Notes: a model not told the origin generated them from the letters alone. A stretch of 64,000 nt of DNA from Candidatus Gastranaerophilales bacterium (GCA_944323045.1 CALUQX010000001.1:1-64000), one strand, 5' to 3'; counted from the stretch's first letter, positions 52,741 through 62,204 are shown. Numbers and translations: made by a program.

Positions 52741-52763
52741 TAAGAGGGGCATTGCCCCTCTTA
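52741..52763 (+). terminator. Terminator of pilin F
   Basis: TAAGAGGGGC / GCCCCTCTTA around a 3-base loop, then TATATTA. Confidence 0.8.
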
Positions 52764-52803
52764 TATATTACCCATAATAATTATTTTAATTACAAATAGT
52801 AAT

Positions 52804-52847
52804 GTTCACTTTTTCTTTTTGTTGCGATGCAAAAAGAAAAAGTGAAC
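52804..52847. repeat. Long perfect hairpin with 18-bp arms
   Basis: GTTCACTTTTTCTTTTTG (52804-52821) and its exact complement (52830-52847) flank an 8-base loop. A second inverted repeat follows (GGCAA-AATGGC / GCCATTGCC with TGAC/GTCA flanks, about 52886-52922). It could be the end of a small non-autonomous element or a strong bidirectional terminator. Confidence 0.75.
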
Positions 52848-53389
52848 CGAAAAAGAAAAGCGCGAGAGAGCGGAAGGCGGAGGCTTGACGGCAAAATGGC
52901 TATGCCATTGCCGACGTCAACCGAAGACCTGCTAAACGCGAACGAGCAAGACACACGCGATTAAAATGAACGAGTCATCAGGAACTACGTTCCCGAACCC
53001 TCCTTATTTTTCAGTCAATGAGGATATTCCATGTTGCCTGATGTTTTCATGTCATCGCGCCTTCGCGTCGCCGTTTCTCCCTCTGCCGGCTCGCGCTCCG
53101 TCCGTCCGCAAATCCGCTCTGCTCGCAATCCGCTGCGCGATGACATGGTGGCGTTGCCTGATTCATGTAACCCGCTTAATCACCTAGTCACTTAATCACT
53201 TAATCACCCAATGTAACAACCGTTCACAATTCACAGAGAATCATTTTTTTACAGATATTGTTAACAAATATAAATAATCATGTTGCCATTAGGGTATCGA
53301 TTGATGTACAATTAAAGAACAGTCATGCGTGGCATGATTTGACGTTAGTGATTATGAAAACTTAAAAATACAGGGATAGGGAGGTTTAT
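52848..53389. repeat. Noncoding repeat tract downstream of pilin F
   Basis: No supportable gene. Shares with 16611-17100: GATATTCCATGTTGCCTGAT (53020-53041), CTCCGTCCGTCCGCAAATCCGCT (53096-53118), GCTGCGCGATGACATG (53131-53146), ATGTAACCCGCTTAATCA (53165-53182) and four to five CTTAATCA-type octamers (53175-53206). The order is the same as after pilin B. Near its end is the dyad TCATGC-GTG-GCATGA (53323-53337), upstream of nrdJ. Confidence 0.8.
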
Positions 53390-55372
53390 GTGAATACCAC
53401 TGAAGAAAAATTGGACTTGACCGAAAACGCCGTGAAAGTTCTGGAAAAACGTTATTTGAAAAGAGATAAAGAAGGCAATTGTGTTGAAACTCCGGCTGAT
53501 ATGTTCAGACGTGTTTCTAATGCTATTGCTGAAGGTGATTTGAAATTTAACAAGGCTCAATCTGATGTTAAAAAATTATCCGATAGATTTTATGATGCTA
53601 TTACTCACAGATATTTTATGCCGAATTCACCAACTTTGATGAATGCTGGTCGTGAATTGGGACAACTGGCTGCATGCTTTGTTCTGCCGGTTGATGATTC
53701 TCTGGATAGCATTTTTGAAACTATCAAAAATACCGCACTTATTCATAAATCCGGCGGCGGTACAGGATTTTCTTTCTCAAGATTGAGACCGAAAAATAGT
53801 GTGGTACGCTCTACTATGGGTGTTTCATCCGGACCGGTTTCATTTATGGAAGTTTTCAACGCTGCAACTGAAGCCGTTAAACAAGGCGGCACAAGACGCG
53901 GTGCTAACATGGGGATTTTAAGAGTTGACCACCCTGATATCCTTGATTTTATTGAATGTAAATCTGATAACAATAAATTAAACAACTTTAATATTTCTGT
54001 TGCTATCACCGACAAATTCATGGATGCTTATATGAAAGGCGAAGATTATGAACTGGTTAACCCGCAGAATAATCAGGTTGTCGGTAAGTTGAGCGCAAAA
54101 AAAGTATTCGATATGATTATTGACGGTGCATGGAGAAACGGCGAACCGGGTATTATTTTCATTGACAAAATGAATTCAGATAACCCTACTCCTTTAATCG
54201 GTGCTATTGAATCAACTAACCCATGCGGCGAAGTTCCTTTATTACCGTTTGAAGCCTGCAACTTAGGGTCAATTAATTTAGGGCTTATGGTTAAAAACGG
54301 GGCTAACGGACTTGAAGTTGACTGGGATTTACTCGCAAAAACAACAAGAACAGCTATTCGTTTCCTTGACAATGTAATTGCAGTGAATAACTACCCGCTG
54401 CCGCAAATTTCTGAAATGGTGCAAAACAACCGCAAAATCGGTTTAGGTGTAATGGGCTGGGCTGATTTGCTGATGAAATTAGGTATTCCTTACAATTCAG
54501 AAGAAGGTACAAAATTAGGTGCGCAGATTATGGAATTTATTGATTATGAATCAAAATGCGAATCTATTGAACTTTCTAAAGAAAGAGGGCGTTTCAACAA
54601 CTTTAAAGGAAGTATTTATGATCAGGACAATTACCTGTACAACAAATACAAAGGTAAATCAGCAGGTAAAATTTCTGATGAACAATGGAAAGAATTAGAC
54701 GCATTAATCAAAGTTCATGGCATCAGAAACGCTACAACTACCTGTATTGCACCAACAGGCACAATCTCAATGATTGCTGCTGCATCAGGCGGTATTGAAC
54801 CTCTGTTCGGTCTTGTATTCTCAAGATTAATTATGGATGGCACAGAAATGCTTGAAATTAATCCTATCTTTAAAGACTATATGATTGAACACGGCTTGTA
54901 TTCAGAAGAGTTGATGAAAGCTATTGCAAAAGACGGCTCTGTTGCTCATGTCGCAGGTGTTCCGGAAGAAGTTAAACGCATATTCGTGACAGCACATGAT
55001 GTTTCTCCTTACTGGCACGTAAAAATGCAGGCTGCTTTCCAGCTTCACACTGACAATGCGGTTTCTAAAACAGTTAATTTTGAAGAAAATGCAACAAGAA
55101 AAGATATTGAACAGGCGTACATTCTCGCTTACGAAAATAATCTGAAAGGCATTACTGTTTACAGAAACAATTCCCGTCAGTTCCAGCCGATGAATCTGGA
55201 TTCTAAAAAGAAGGAAGAAGAAGTAAAGGTTGAGGAAGTTAAAGTCGAAGAACCTGTAGATGAACCGACAGGTGAAATTAAAACAGTGAAATGTCCTGAA
55301 TGCGGAAATGAAATTCAAATGGCTGAAGGATGTTTTATCTGTCTTAATTGCGGTTATTCTGGTTGTTCATAA
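53390..55372 (+). CDS. nrdJ: Adenosylcobalamin-dependent ribonucleotide reductase (class II)
   Basis: 660 residues from a GTG start after GGGAGG; the ATG two bases earlier runs into TGA. Motifs: [77 protein letters not shown] and [12 protein letters not shown]. The tail has a lysine/glutamate linker and a zinc-ribbon-like CPECG...CLNCGYSGC that carries the redox Cys. It reduces ribonucleotides without oxygen, which fits an anaerobe that has vitamin B12 available. Confidence 0.95.
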   Translation: MNTTEEKLDLTENAVKVLEKRYLKRDKEGNCVETPADMFRRVSNAIAEGDLKFNKAQSDVKKLSDRFYDAITHRYFMPNSPTLMNAGRELGQLAACFVLPVDDSLDSIFETIKNTALIHKSGGGTGFSFSRLRPKNSVVRSTMGVSSGPVSFMEVFNAATEAVKQGGTRRGANMGILRVDHPDILDFIECKSDNNKLNNFNISVAITDKFMDAYMKGEDYELVNPQNNQVVGKLSAKKVFDMIIDGAWRNGEPGIIFIDKMNSDNPTPLIGAIESTNPCGEVPLLPFEACNLGSINLGLMVKNGANGLEVDWDLLAKTTRTAIRFLDNVIAVNNYPLPQISEMVQNNRKIGLGVMGWADLLMKLGIPYNSEEGTKLGAQIMEFIDYESKCESIELSKERGRFNNFKGSIYDQDNYLYNKYKGKSAGKISDEQWKELDALIKVHGIRNATTTCIAPTGTISMIAAASGGIEPLFGLVFSRLIMDGTEMLEINPIFKDYMIEHGLYSEELMKAIAKDGSVAHVAGVPEEVKRIFVTAHDVSPYWHVKMQAAFQLHTDNAVSKTVNFEENATRKDIEQAYILAYENNLKGITVYRNNSRQFQPMNLDSKKKEEEVKVEEVKVEEPVDEPTGEIKTVKCPECGNEIQMAEGCFICLNCGYSGCS

Positions 55373-55397
55373 CGCACAAATTTAATGCTATTTTATC

Positions 55398-55428
55398 AAG
55401 GGGGGACAGTTTATCTGTGTCCCCTTTT
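55398..55428 (+). terminator. Terminator of nrdJ
   Basis: AAGGGG...CCCCTT stem with additional GACA/TGT pairing, then TT. 26 bp after the stop. Confidence 0.75.
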
Positions 55429-55533
55429 GTTATGTAAAATTTTTGTAACATGTTACGGAGAAAACGCAATTTTATTTTTTTTGTGATTTTAATAGATATA
55501 CCGGTAAAGTGTAGTAGAAAGGTTTATTAAATT

Positions 55534-56019
55534 ATGACAAAAGTAGAAGTAATCGGCAGACCGTTACAAGTTGGCGGTAATACAGCACAATTAACAACCA
55601 ATGGCAAGGTAAAAATTACAGATGCCGAAGGTAAAACAAAAGTTATTTCACAAAAAAGTTTTCAGAAACAGTTAGTTCAAAATGCTGATAAAATCAATAA
55701 AGGTGATACTTTTGAATTCAAAAGCAACAACACAGGCAAGAAAATTGCGGCAGGTTTAGGCATCGCAGGACTTGTAACAGGACTTGCGGCTGCAGTTGTT
55801 TACCGTAAAAATATCGGACAATTCTTTAAAAATACTAACTTTAAAGAATTAGGTAAGGATTTGATTAAAAAAGGTAAAGATTTTGCCAAAAATGGTTGGG
55901 AAAACGGGAAAAATCTTTTATCTGCAGGCTGGACAAATGTAAAAGAATTCGGTACAAATGTACTTGAATATATCAAAGATATTCCGAATAAATTTCCAAA
56001 ATTAAAACCTGGGAAATAG
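55534..56019 (+). CDS. Hypothetical protein with one membrane segment
   Basis: 161 residues. Residues 1-65 form a small beta-domain (QVGGNTAQLTTNGKVKITDAEG). A Gly/Ala-rich membrane helix follows at about 70-88 (IAAGLGIAGLVTGLAAAVVY), then a basic amphipathic tail of Lys/Phe/Asn/Trp (KNTNFKELGKDLIKKGKDF). AGAAAGG precedes the start. No family recognised. The glycine-zipper-like helix may allow self-association. A terminator follows. Confidence 0.7.
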   Translation: MTKVEVIGRPLQVGGNTAQLTTNGKVKITDAEGKTKVISQKSFQKQLVQNADKINKGDTFEFKSNNTGKKIAAGLGIAGLVTGLAAAVVYRKNIGQFFKNTNFKELGKDLIKKGKDFAKNGWENGKNLLSAGWTNVKEFGTNVLEYIKDIPNKFPKLKPGK

Positions 56020-56038
56020 GTATCTAATGTAGTAAAAG

Positions 56039-56072
56039 AATCGGCGGCAAATTTGCCGCCGATTCTTTTTTT
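56039..56072 (+). terminator. Terminator of the 161-residue protein gene
   Basis: Perfect 26-bp palindrome (arms AATCGGCGGCAAA) then C and seven T. Confidence 0.9.
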
Positions 56073-56124
56073 GTCGTTTTCCGAAGATGTAATCGCGGGG
56101 GACGAAGCCCACCTGCTGTTTTTG

Positions 56125-56133
56125 TGTTATAAT
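56125..56133 (+). promoter_or_regulatory. Extended -10 of purB (leaderless)
   Basis: TGT-TATAAT ends six bases before the ATG at 56140. No convincing -35, which extended -10 promoters can lack. Confidence 0.65.
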
Positions 56134-56139
56134 AAAACT

Positions 56140-57429
56140 ATGATAGACAGATATTCACGCGAAGAAATGAAAAAGATTTGGAATTTGAATTCCAAATTTC
56201 AGTATTATTTAGATGTAGAAATCGCCGTGGCAGAAGCTTATGCACAGATTGGTGAATTTCCAAAAGAAGATATTGAAGAGTTGAAAAAACTCGCTAAATT
56301 TGATATTAAACGCATTGACGAAATAGAGGCAGAAGTCAGACACGATGTAATCGCTTTTTTGACTAATGTGAATGAAAATTTGGGCAAATATGCAAAATAT
56401 ATGCATGTTGGAATGACAAGTTCTGATGTTATAGACACGGCTTTTGCACTACAAATCAAAGACAGCGGAAAAATAATTGTGAATGACCTTGATGAAGTTA
56501 TTCAATCGTTAAAAGACCTTGCCAATAAACATAGACAGACAGTTTGTATCGGGCGTTCACACGGGATTCATGCAGAAATTATGACCTTTGGTGTTAAAAT
56601 TTGCAACTGGATAGACATTATGGAGCGCCAGCGTGCAAACTTTATCCATGCACTTGATGAAATTAATGTTGGACAAATATCCGGTCCGGTGGGCACTTAC
56701 AGCAATATCCCGCCGGAAATTGAACAAATTGCCTGCCAGAATTTAGGGCTTATGCCGGCAAGAATTTCTACACAAATAATTGCACGTGATTATCATGCTT
56801 ATTTTATGCAGTCACTGGCTTTAATTGCGAGTGTGCTGGAACAGTTTGCAACAGAAATAAGACATTTGCAAAGAACAGAAGTGTTGGAAGTAGAAGAAGG
56901 ATTTGGTAAAAATCAAAAAGGCTCATCTGCTATGCCGCACAAGAAAAATCCAGTTTTGAGCGAGAATTTATGCGGTCTTGCGCGTGTTGTGCGCTCAAAT
57001 TCCATTGCTGCGCTGGAAAATATTCCGCTCTGGCATGAACGCGATATTTCACACAGTTCGGCAGAAAGAATTATTTTCCCTGACAGCCTGATTCTTGTTG
57101 ACTTTATGTTAAATCGCTTTAATAATATCGTGCAAAATCTGGTTGTTCATGAAAAAAACATGCTCAAAAACACAGACAAATTCGGCGGGATAGTTTTCTC
57201 GCAAAAAGTATTGCTTAAACTCGTTGAAAAAGGACTTACACGGGAAGACGCATATAAAATCGTACAGCGAAATGCACTGAATGCATTTGAACACGACGGA
57301 AATTTCAGGGTTAATTTAACCAATGATAAGGAAGTTGCAAAGCTTTTGACACCTCTGGAGATAGACGAGATTTTTAATAAAGAAGACTTCTTGAAAAATA
57401 TTAACGAAATTTATTCAAGGATTCTGTAA
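56140..57429 (+). CDS. purB: Adenylosuccinate lyase
   Basis: 429 residues from MIDRYSREEMKKIWN at 56140; the longer frame from 56053 would start in the preceding terminator. Motifs: HVGMTSSDVIDTA, GRSHGIHAE, the signature GSSAMPHKKNPVLSENL, and SSAERI. It acts twice in purine synthesis, releasing fumarate from SAICAR and from adenylosuccinate. Followed by the ferredoxin gene, 58 bp on. Confidence 0.96.
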   Translation: MIDRYSREEMKKIWNLNSKFQYYLDVEIAVAEAYAQIGEFPKEDIEELKKLAKFDIKRIDEIEAEVRHDVIAFLTNVNENLGKYAKYMHVGMTSSDVIDTAFALQIKDSGKIIVNDLDEVIQSLKDLANKHRQTVCIGRSHGIHAEIMTFGVKICNWIDIMERQRANFIHALDEINVGQISGPVGTYSNIPPEIEQIACQNLGLMPARISTQIIARDYHAYFMQSLALIASVLEQFATEIRHLQRTEVLEVEEGFGKNQKGSSAMPHKKNPVLSENLCGLARVVRSNSIAALENIPLWHERDISHSSAERIIFPDSLILVDFMLNRFNNIVQNLVVHEKNMLKNTDKFGGIVFSQKVLLKLVEKGLTREDAYKIVQRNALNAFEHDGNFRVNLTNDKEVAKLLTPLEIDEIFNKEDFLKNINEIYSRIL

Positions 57430-57487
57430 AAAATACTTGCTTAAGGAATTAGGATATTGTAAAATAATATTATTGAGTGAGGATAAT

Positions 57488-57727
57488 ATGGCAAAATTAA
57501 ACATAACAGTGTGCATGGGAAGTTCCTGTTTTGCAAGGGGAAATGAAAGAAATCTTGCATTTATAGAGAGTTATATACAAGAGCACGGGCTGGAGGCTGA
57601 AATAAATCTTGCGGGTTCGTTGTGTGAAGGTAAGTGTGCCAAAGGTCCTAACATCATTGTAAATGGTGTTGAGTATAACAATGTTGATGAAACAAAGATT
57701 GAGAGAATATTAAAGAGTGATTTGTGA
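57488..57727 (+). CDS. Thioredoxin-like [2Fe-2S] ferredoxin, copy 1
   Basis: 79 residues from MAKLNITVCMGSSC (GAGGAT upstream). The four cluster cysteines are in CMGSSCF and LCEGKCAKG, as in the C-terminal domain of NuoE/HydC-type subunits. It would pass electrons to or from the hydrogenase-like protein encoded next. A sister copy follows at 60782. No NuoE N-terminal domain is present. Confidence 0.88.
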   Translation: MAKLNITVCMGSSCFARGNERNLAFIESYIQEHGLEAEINLAGSLCEGKCAKGPNIIVNGVEYNNVDETKIERILKSDL

Positions 57728-57830
57728 ACCGTAAAAACATCAGTTATTTTAAAGTGTTATGCAGCCTAATATAAGTAACAACAGATCACTGTTCACAGTT
57801 CACAAATCACAGATAAAGGAGTTTTGAATA
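57728..57830 (+). repeat. Heptamer repeats before the sensory hydrogenase gene
   Basis: TGTTCAC-AGTTCAC-AAATCAC units at about 57791-57813 inside a 103-bp gap, the same family as those at 17070 and 41165. AAAGGAG follows before the next start. Confidence 0.6.
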
Positions 57831-59588
57831 ATGGATAAACAATATGCAGTATATACTTTGTCAAATGAATGCCATGACTGTTACAAATGTATCAGGAGCT
57901 GCCCTGTAAAAGCAATTAAAATAGAAAATGGACACGCATCTGTCATTCCAGAAAGATGTATTGCCTGCGGTAATTGCGTAAAAACTTGTCCGGCAAACGC
58001 TAAACGCGTCAGGGTTGATATTGACCGCGCTAAAAATTTGCTGAATGCCAAAAAAACAGTTTTTGTTTCTCTTGCGCCTTCCTGGAACGGTGTATTTGAA
58101 TATACGCCGGAAAAAATGATTTCTATTTTGAAAAAATTAGGGTTCAGTGAAGTTTCTGAAACAGCTCTCGGCGCTCAGGAAGTCTCTATTAAAACTGCAG
58201 AAATATTAAATAATGCGGAAAAAGGTTTGTTTATCTCAAGCGCTTGCCCTGTTATTGTAGATTATATAAGGCTTTATCATCCAGAATTCGTTGATTGTAT
58301 TACACACATCGGCTCACCTGCAATGACTCATGCAAGAATGCTGCGTGAAAAATTTGGAGAAGATATTGGTATTGTATTTATTGGTCCTTGTATCGGTAAA
58401 AAAAATGAGGCTGATTATACAAACCTTATTGATGTCGCCTTAACCTTTGATGAATTAAAAATCTGGATAAATGATATCATAAAAGACATTTCGGCAGTTG
58501 ATATCGCTTATAATGCAAAATTCGTGCCTTCTCAAGCTTACGAAGGGGCATTGTACCCGATAGACGGCGGTATGAACGAAACTATTAAAAAAATCGGTAT
58601 AAGAAAAGATGTTCAATTAATAAATATTTCAGGAATTTACGAATTTAGCCGTGCAATTACTGAACTGAAACCTGAAAATATTCAGAAAACGATTTTTATA
58701 GAAGCATTGTCCTGTGAAGGCGGCTGTATTGCAGGTCCTTGTACCTCAACTAACAAACCGAGTTTGAGTATTGTGTCTGATATTCTTTCAAATGTTAAAG
58801 AACGTGAAGTTATTCCTAAAAAATCTTCAACTGTTGTAGAATATGCAATTCAGCCGAAAAAAGTTGTAACTTCACAGCATTCACTTGAAGAAATACTTAA
58901 GGCTCTGAAAAAAATCGGTAAACATTCAGTGGATGATGAGCTTAACTGCGGCGGCTGCGGCTATGCAACCTGCCGTGATTTGGCTAAAGCTTTATTAGAC
59001 GGTGATGCCGAAACTGCCATGTGTACTTCTTATATGAGAAAAATTGCAATGCGCAAAGCCGCGGCAATGGTTCGCTGCATGCCTGCTGCTATAGTTATGG
59101 TCGACAATTCGATGAATATAATAGAAGCAAATGACGCATTCATGAGAATGTTCACAGGTGATATGTATGAAATATTTAAAGCCAGACCGGACGGTCTTGT
59201 CGGCGCGGCAATTGACAGAATAGTCGATTTTGCAGACATATTCAGGACTATTCTGAAATCAGGTAAAGATCTCCATAAAGAAAGATATTCTGTAAATAAT
59301 AAATTATATGATATAAATGCGTTCACAATTGAACCTAATGAAATAGTCGGCGCTGTAATTACCGACGTTACTCAGTCAGAAACCAATCGTGAAAAAATTG
59401 CCCAAAAAGCACATGAAGTTATTTCTAAAAATATATCTATCGTTCAGGAAATAGCCTGTCTTCTGGGTGAACATATGGTCGAAACAGAAACTCTTCTGAG
59501 TTCTATTGCAAATGATTATGATGACAAAGATGAAGACGAAAATGAAAGTCAAAATCAAAGTGTAAATAATAATGGGGAACAACAATAG
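57831..59588 (+). CDS. Sensory [FeFe]-hydrogenase-like protein with PAS domain (HydS type)
   Basis: 585 residues. Two [4Fe-4S] sites (C14-C17-C20-C24 and C43-C46-C49-C53). The H-cluster domain has L1 SSACP (136-140), L2 GPCIGKK with C187, and L3 SCEGGCIAG with C295 and C299. The proton-shuttling Cys of catalytic enzymes (first Cys of TSCCP) is Ala138, as known for sensory HydS. A CGGCGYATC cluster motif follows near 375, then a PAS domain (about 415-530) and an acidic tail. It is probably an H2 or redox sensor that drives the phosphatase encoded immediately after (stop and start overlap). AAAGGAG precedes the start. Confidence 0.92.
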   Translation: MDKQYAVYTLSNECHDCYKCIRSCPVKAIKIENGHASVIPERCIACGNCVKTCPANAKRVRVDIDRAKNLLNAKKTVFVSLAPSWNGVFEYTPEKMISILKKLGFSEVSETALGAQEVSIKTAEILNNAEKGLFISSACPVIVDYIRLYHPEFVDCITHIGSPAMTHARMLREKFGEDIGIVFIGPCIGKKNEADYTNLIDVALTFDELKIWINDIIKDISAVDIAYNAKFVPSQAYEGALYPIDGGMNETIKKIGIRKDVQLINISGIYEFSRAITELKPENIQKTIFIEALSCEGGCIAGPCTSTNKPSLSIVSDILSNVKEREVIPKKSSTVVEYAIQPKKVVTSQHSLEEILKALKKIGKHSVDDELNCGGCGYATCRDLAKALLDGDAETAMCTSYMRKIAMRKAAAMVRCMPAAIVMVDNSMNIIEANDAFMRMFTGDMYEIFKARPDGLVGAAIDRIVDFADIFRTILKSGKDLHKERYSVNNKLYDINAFTIEPNEIVGAVITDVTQSETNREKIAQKAHEVISKNISIVQEIACLLGEHMVETETLLSSIANDYDDKDEDENESQNQSVNNNGEQQ

Positions 59589-60751
59589 TGTTTATAGATG
59601 TAGATTGTTATCAGGTTAAAAAATATAATCAAAATGCATACGGCGACTATTTTGTTTCCAAAAGATATCCGGATGAAGGTCGTCTCATTGCCGTGTTGTC
59701 TGACGGGTTAGGAAGCGGAATTAAGGCAAATATATTGTCCTGTATGACAGCAACAATGCTTTTGCGCTTTATAGAAAACGAACAAATATCCATCCGCAAA
59801 GCCGCAAGTATTATTATGAACTCTCTGCCTGTATGTAAAGTAAGACATATAAGCTATTCTACATTTTCAGCCGCTGACTGCAACGATGAAGGTGATGTAA
59901 AATTTGTAGAAGAAGGTAACCCGGAAGTAATCTGGATTCGCAATAATGAGGTAATGAAACCTGAATTTGAAATAATAAAATCCAAAACTTTTAAAAACAG
60001 ACAGATGAAAGTTACAAAATTAAAACTAAAACTGGGCGACCGCCTAATATTTTGTTCAGACGGTGTAACCCAGTCCGGTCTGGGCGGCGGTCGCCTTAAA
60101 CTCGGGCTGCGGCGCGATGGACTAATTGTTTTATTAAAAGATAAACTTGCGCAGGAACCTGATATATCGAGTACAGAACTCGCACAATATATAGTTCATC
60201 AGGCAATTAATATAGAAACTAACCGTCAGCCAAAAGACGATATCTCGGCATGTGTTCTGTATTTTAGAGAACCACGTGAGTCTTTGGTATTTACAGGTCC
60301 TCCGTTCCACCAGAACAAAGATGCTGAGTATGCACAAATGTTTGCGAATTTTAAAGGGAAAAAAGCAATCTGCGGCGGCACTACAGCTAACCTTATCTCA
60401 AGAGAACTGAATCGTCCGGTTACCATGGAAAAAACTATAAGTATCGGGAAATTACCGGCATGTTCTTATATGGAAGGCGTTGATCTGGTCACAGAAGGCG
60501 TTTTAACCTTAACAAAAGCTTTAGAATATTTAGAAGCCGGCACAAGTAATATTGACAACGCTGCCGGAAAGCTGGTACAATTTTTGTTAGATAGTGACTG
60601 TATAAATTTCATGGTCGGGGCTAAACTTAATCAGGCTCATTATGATCCGGCTCTGCCTATTGAAATAGAAATCAGAAAAACTATTGTCAAAAAAATAGCA
60701 AATATTTTGCAAGATAAATATCTAAAAAAAGTTGATGTGCAATACATGTAA
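59588..60751 (+). CDS. SpoIIE-type PP2C phosphatase
   Basis: 387 residues from a GTG overlapping the previous stop (TAGTG), so translation is coupled. Phosphatase core: VLSDGLGSGIKAN, the metal Asp, later FCSDGVTQSGLG and KDDISACVLYF. A C-terminal domain of about 140 residues (KKAICGGTTANLISREL...) is unassigned. Phosphatases of this type sit next to sensory [FeFe] hydrogenases in anaerobes. The target protein is unknown. Confidence 0.92.
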   Translation: MFIDVDCYQVKKYNQNAYGDYFVSKRYPDEGRLIAVLSDGLGSGIKANILSCMTATMLLRFIENEQISIRKAASIIMNSLPVCKVRHISYSTFSAADCNDEGDVKFVEEGNPEVIWIRNNEVMKPEFEIIKSKTFKNRQMKVTKLKLKLGDRLIFCSDGVTQSGLGGGRLKLGLRRDGLIVLLKDKLAQEPDISSTELAQYIVHQAINIETNRQPKDDISACVLYFREPRESLVFTGPPFHQNKDAEYAQMFANFKGKKAICGGTTANLISRELNRPVTMEKTISIGKLPACSYMEGVDLVTEGVLTLTKALEYLEAGTSNIDNAAGKLVQFLLDSDCINFMVGAKLNQAHYDPALPIEIEIRKTIVKKIANILQDKYLKKVDVQYM

Positions 60752-60781
60752 GAGGATACTCCTCAGTTAGGAAGGTAAAAA

Positions 60782-61039
60782 ATGGACAAAAAAGTTAGTG
60801 TGAAAGTATGTTTGGGAACAACCTGTTTTGTAATGGGGTCTGCAAATTTACAGGAGCTTATTGAGATAGTTCCTGCTAAATACGGCGATAAAGTAGAAGT
60901 TTCTGGCGTTCCTTGTCTCGGGCTTTGCTCTATTGACTGGGAATTTTCAAAAGCACCTTATGTAAAAGTAGACGAAGATGTTGTTAAAGAAGCAACTGTT
61001 GAAAAAGTCTTAAAAGCTATTGACGAAAAATTAAAATAA
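60782..61039 (+). CDS. Thioredoxin-like [2Fe-2S] ferredoxin, copy 2
   Basis: 85 residues: VKVCLGTTCFVMG and GVPCLGLCSIDW hold the four Cys. It is diverged from copy 1 at 57488. AGGAAGG precedes the start. End of the four-gene sensory operon. Confidence 0.88.
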   Translation: MDKKVSVKVCLGTTCFVMGSANLQELIEIVPAKYGDKVEVSGVPCLGLCSIDWEFSKAPYVKVDEDVVKEATVEKVLKAIDEKLK

Positions 61040-61058
61040 TTTTTAAAACTAATATTTT

Positions 61059-61120
61059 AAAGACCATTTTATTATTGAGATCCTGAAACAAGTTCAGGAT
61101 GACATAATAAAATGGTCTTT
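61059..61120. terminator. 62-bp nested hairpin, bidirectional terminator
   Basis: Outer 17-bp arms AAAGACCATTTTATTAT / complement, and inner arms ATCCTGAA / TTCAGGAT. It lies between the ferredoxin stop and the XRE stop, so it can serve both convergent genes. The inner part resembles a common genomic palindrome. Confidence 0.7.
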
Positions 61121-61448
61121 AGTCTTCATTGGCTAAAAACTTAGCCATTTTATAAATCTTTTCAAGCTTTTTATTATCATTCTTTACTTTATCTAAAATA
61201 TTATAAATCTGATTTATCAATTCTTCAGGTTCTTTTATATGGTCTGTGGCAAAAAGGTCTTCTGTTGAAATATCCAGTGCTTTCAAAATTTTTTCAAGAG
61301 TTTCGGCTTTTACAAAACATTCACCGACTTCAATTTTGCTCAAATTTCTTGGCGAAATATCGATTAACTCAGCCAGTTGCTCCTGCGTTAAATTTTTCTT
61401 TTTTCTTATTCTTTTTACCTTTTCTCCGAAAACTTTTTTAATATCCAT
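61119..61448 (-). CDS. XRE-family regulator (module G, next to hydrogenase genes)
   Basis: 109 residues: GEKVKRIRKKKNLTQEQLAELIDISPRNLSKIEVGECFV (about 8-46) and a helical tail ending KLEKIYKMAKFLANED. Closest to the protein at 34002. AGAAGG precedes the start. It is divergent from the 138-residue gene at 61669, not from a pilin gene. It may control that gene or the flanking hydrogenase genes. Confidence 0.87.
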   Translation of the reverse strand: MDIKKVFGEKVKRIRKKKNLTQEQLAELIDISPRNLSKIEVGECFVKAETLEKILKALDISTEDLFATDHIKEPEELINQIYNILDKVKNDNKKLEKIYKMAKFLANED

Positions 61449-61668
61449 ACAAGCCTTCTACATCAATTTTTTATGAAAATCAGATATCGAATATCATGTT
61501 ATATTAAATTTTGTAAACCTGAAACGGCAAGCTACATCTATATTTTATAAAATTTCTATAGTGTATATCTAAAATTATGGCAATTTCTATATACAAAATT
61601 CTTTTATATAAATGTGAGATGTGCAATTGCAATACGAGGTAAAAAGAATATTAAAGGAGGATTAAATC

Positions 61669-62085
61669 ATGCCAGAACCAATCGGAAGAAAACCCATAAA
61701 CTTTGGAGGTGTCATATTAGATGAAAATCAAATTAAAAATAAGAGAATTGAAAAAGGATTGAATAATACATATATAATCGAATTCAAATCCGGTGTAACC
61801 GCCAAATACGAAATGCAGAATTCAGAAAAAGCACCTGCACTTAACTCAAAAGCAAGTCCATTTAATAAAATGAGCGATGATAAAGTATTTATTACAGAAG
61901 GATTTAACATCAAAGGACTGACTATTGAAGGGAATAGTGAGGCTAGAGATGATATTACATTACATGATTGTGAAAATGCTATAGTGAATACTTTCAACGA
62001 TAATATTGAAGACAAAACGGTGTTTGATGGCGGAAAATACAATTCTCACTTTGGGGATAAGAACGACAAGACCGTACAAAAATAG
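61669..62085 (+). CDS. Hypothetical protein, module G partner
   Basis: 138 residues starting MPEPIGRKPINFGGVILDEN. Predicted beta-rich and soluble: TYIIEFKSGVTAKYEMQ, FNIKGLTIEGNSEARDDITLHDC, KTVFDGGKYNSHFG. The repeated short strands with a buried Asn/Asp look like a small beta-helix. A strong AAAGGAGG precedes the start. Not recognised; the 220-bp gap to the XRE gene is AT-rich with GATAT-CGA-ATATC. Confidence 0.65.
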   Translation: MPEPIGRKPINFGGVILDENQIKNKRIEKGLNNTYIIEFKSGVTAKYEMQNSEKAPALNSKASPFNKMSDDKVFITEGFNIKGLTIEGNSEARDDITLHDCENAIVNTFNDNIEDKTVFDGGKYNSHFGDKNDKTVQK

Positions 62086-62204
62086 ACAAAATATAAAAAT
62101 AATTAGAAGACTGTAAATTTACAGTCTTTTAATTATTTTTTGAAAAATTTCATGTTCATGCCATAATATAAAATATATGGAATAGTAAAGAGGTAAAAAG
62201 ATAT

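Noticed and set aside
56053-56139. Longer purB start
   Set aside because: It would begin in the terminator hairpin of the previous gene; the TATAAT box fixes the start at 56140.
57831-59588. Catalytic [FeFe] hydrogenase
   Set aside because: The first Cys of the L1 motif is Ala and a PAS domain and phosphatase gene follow, so a sensor is more likely.
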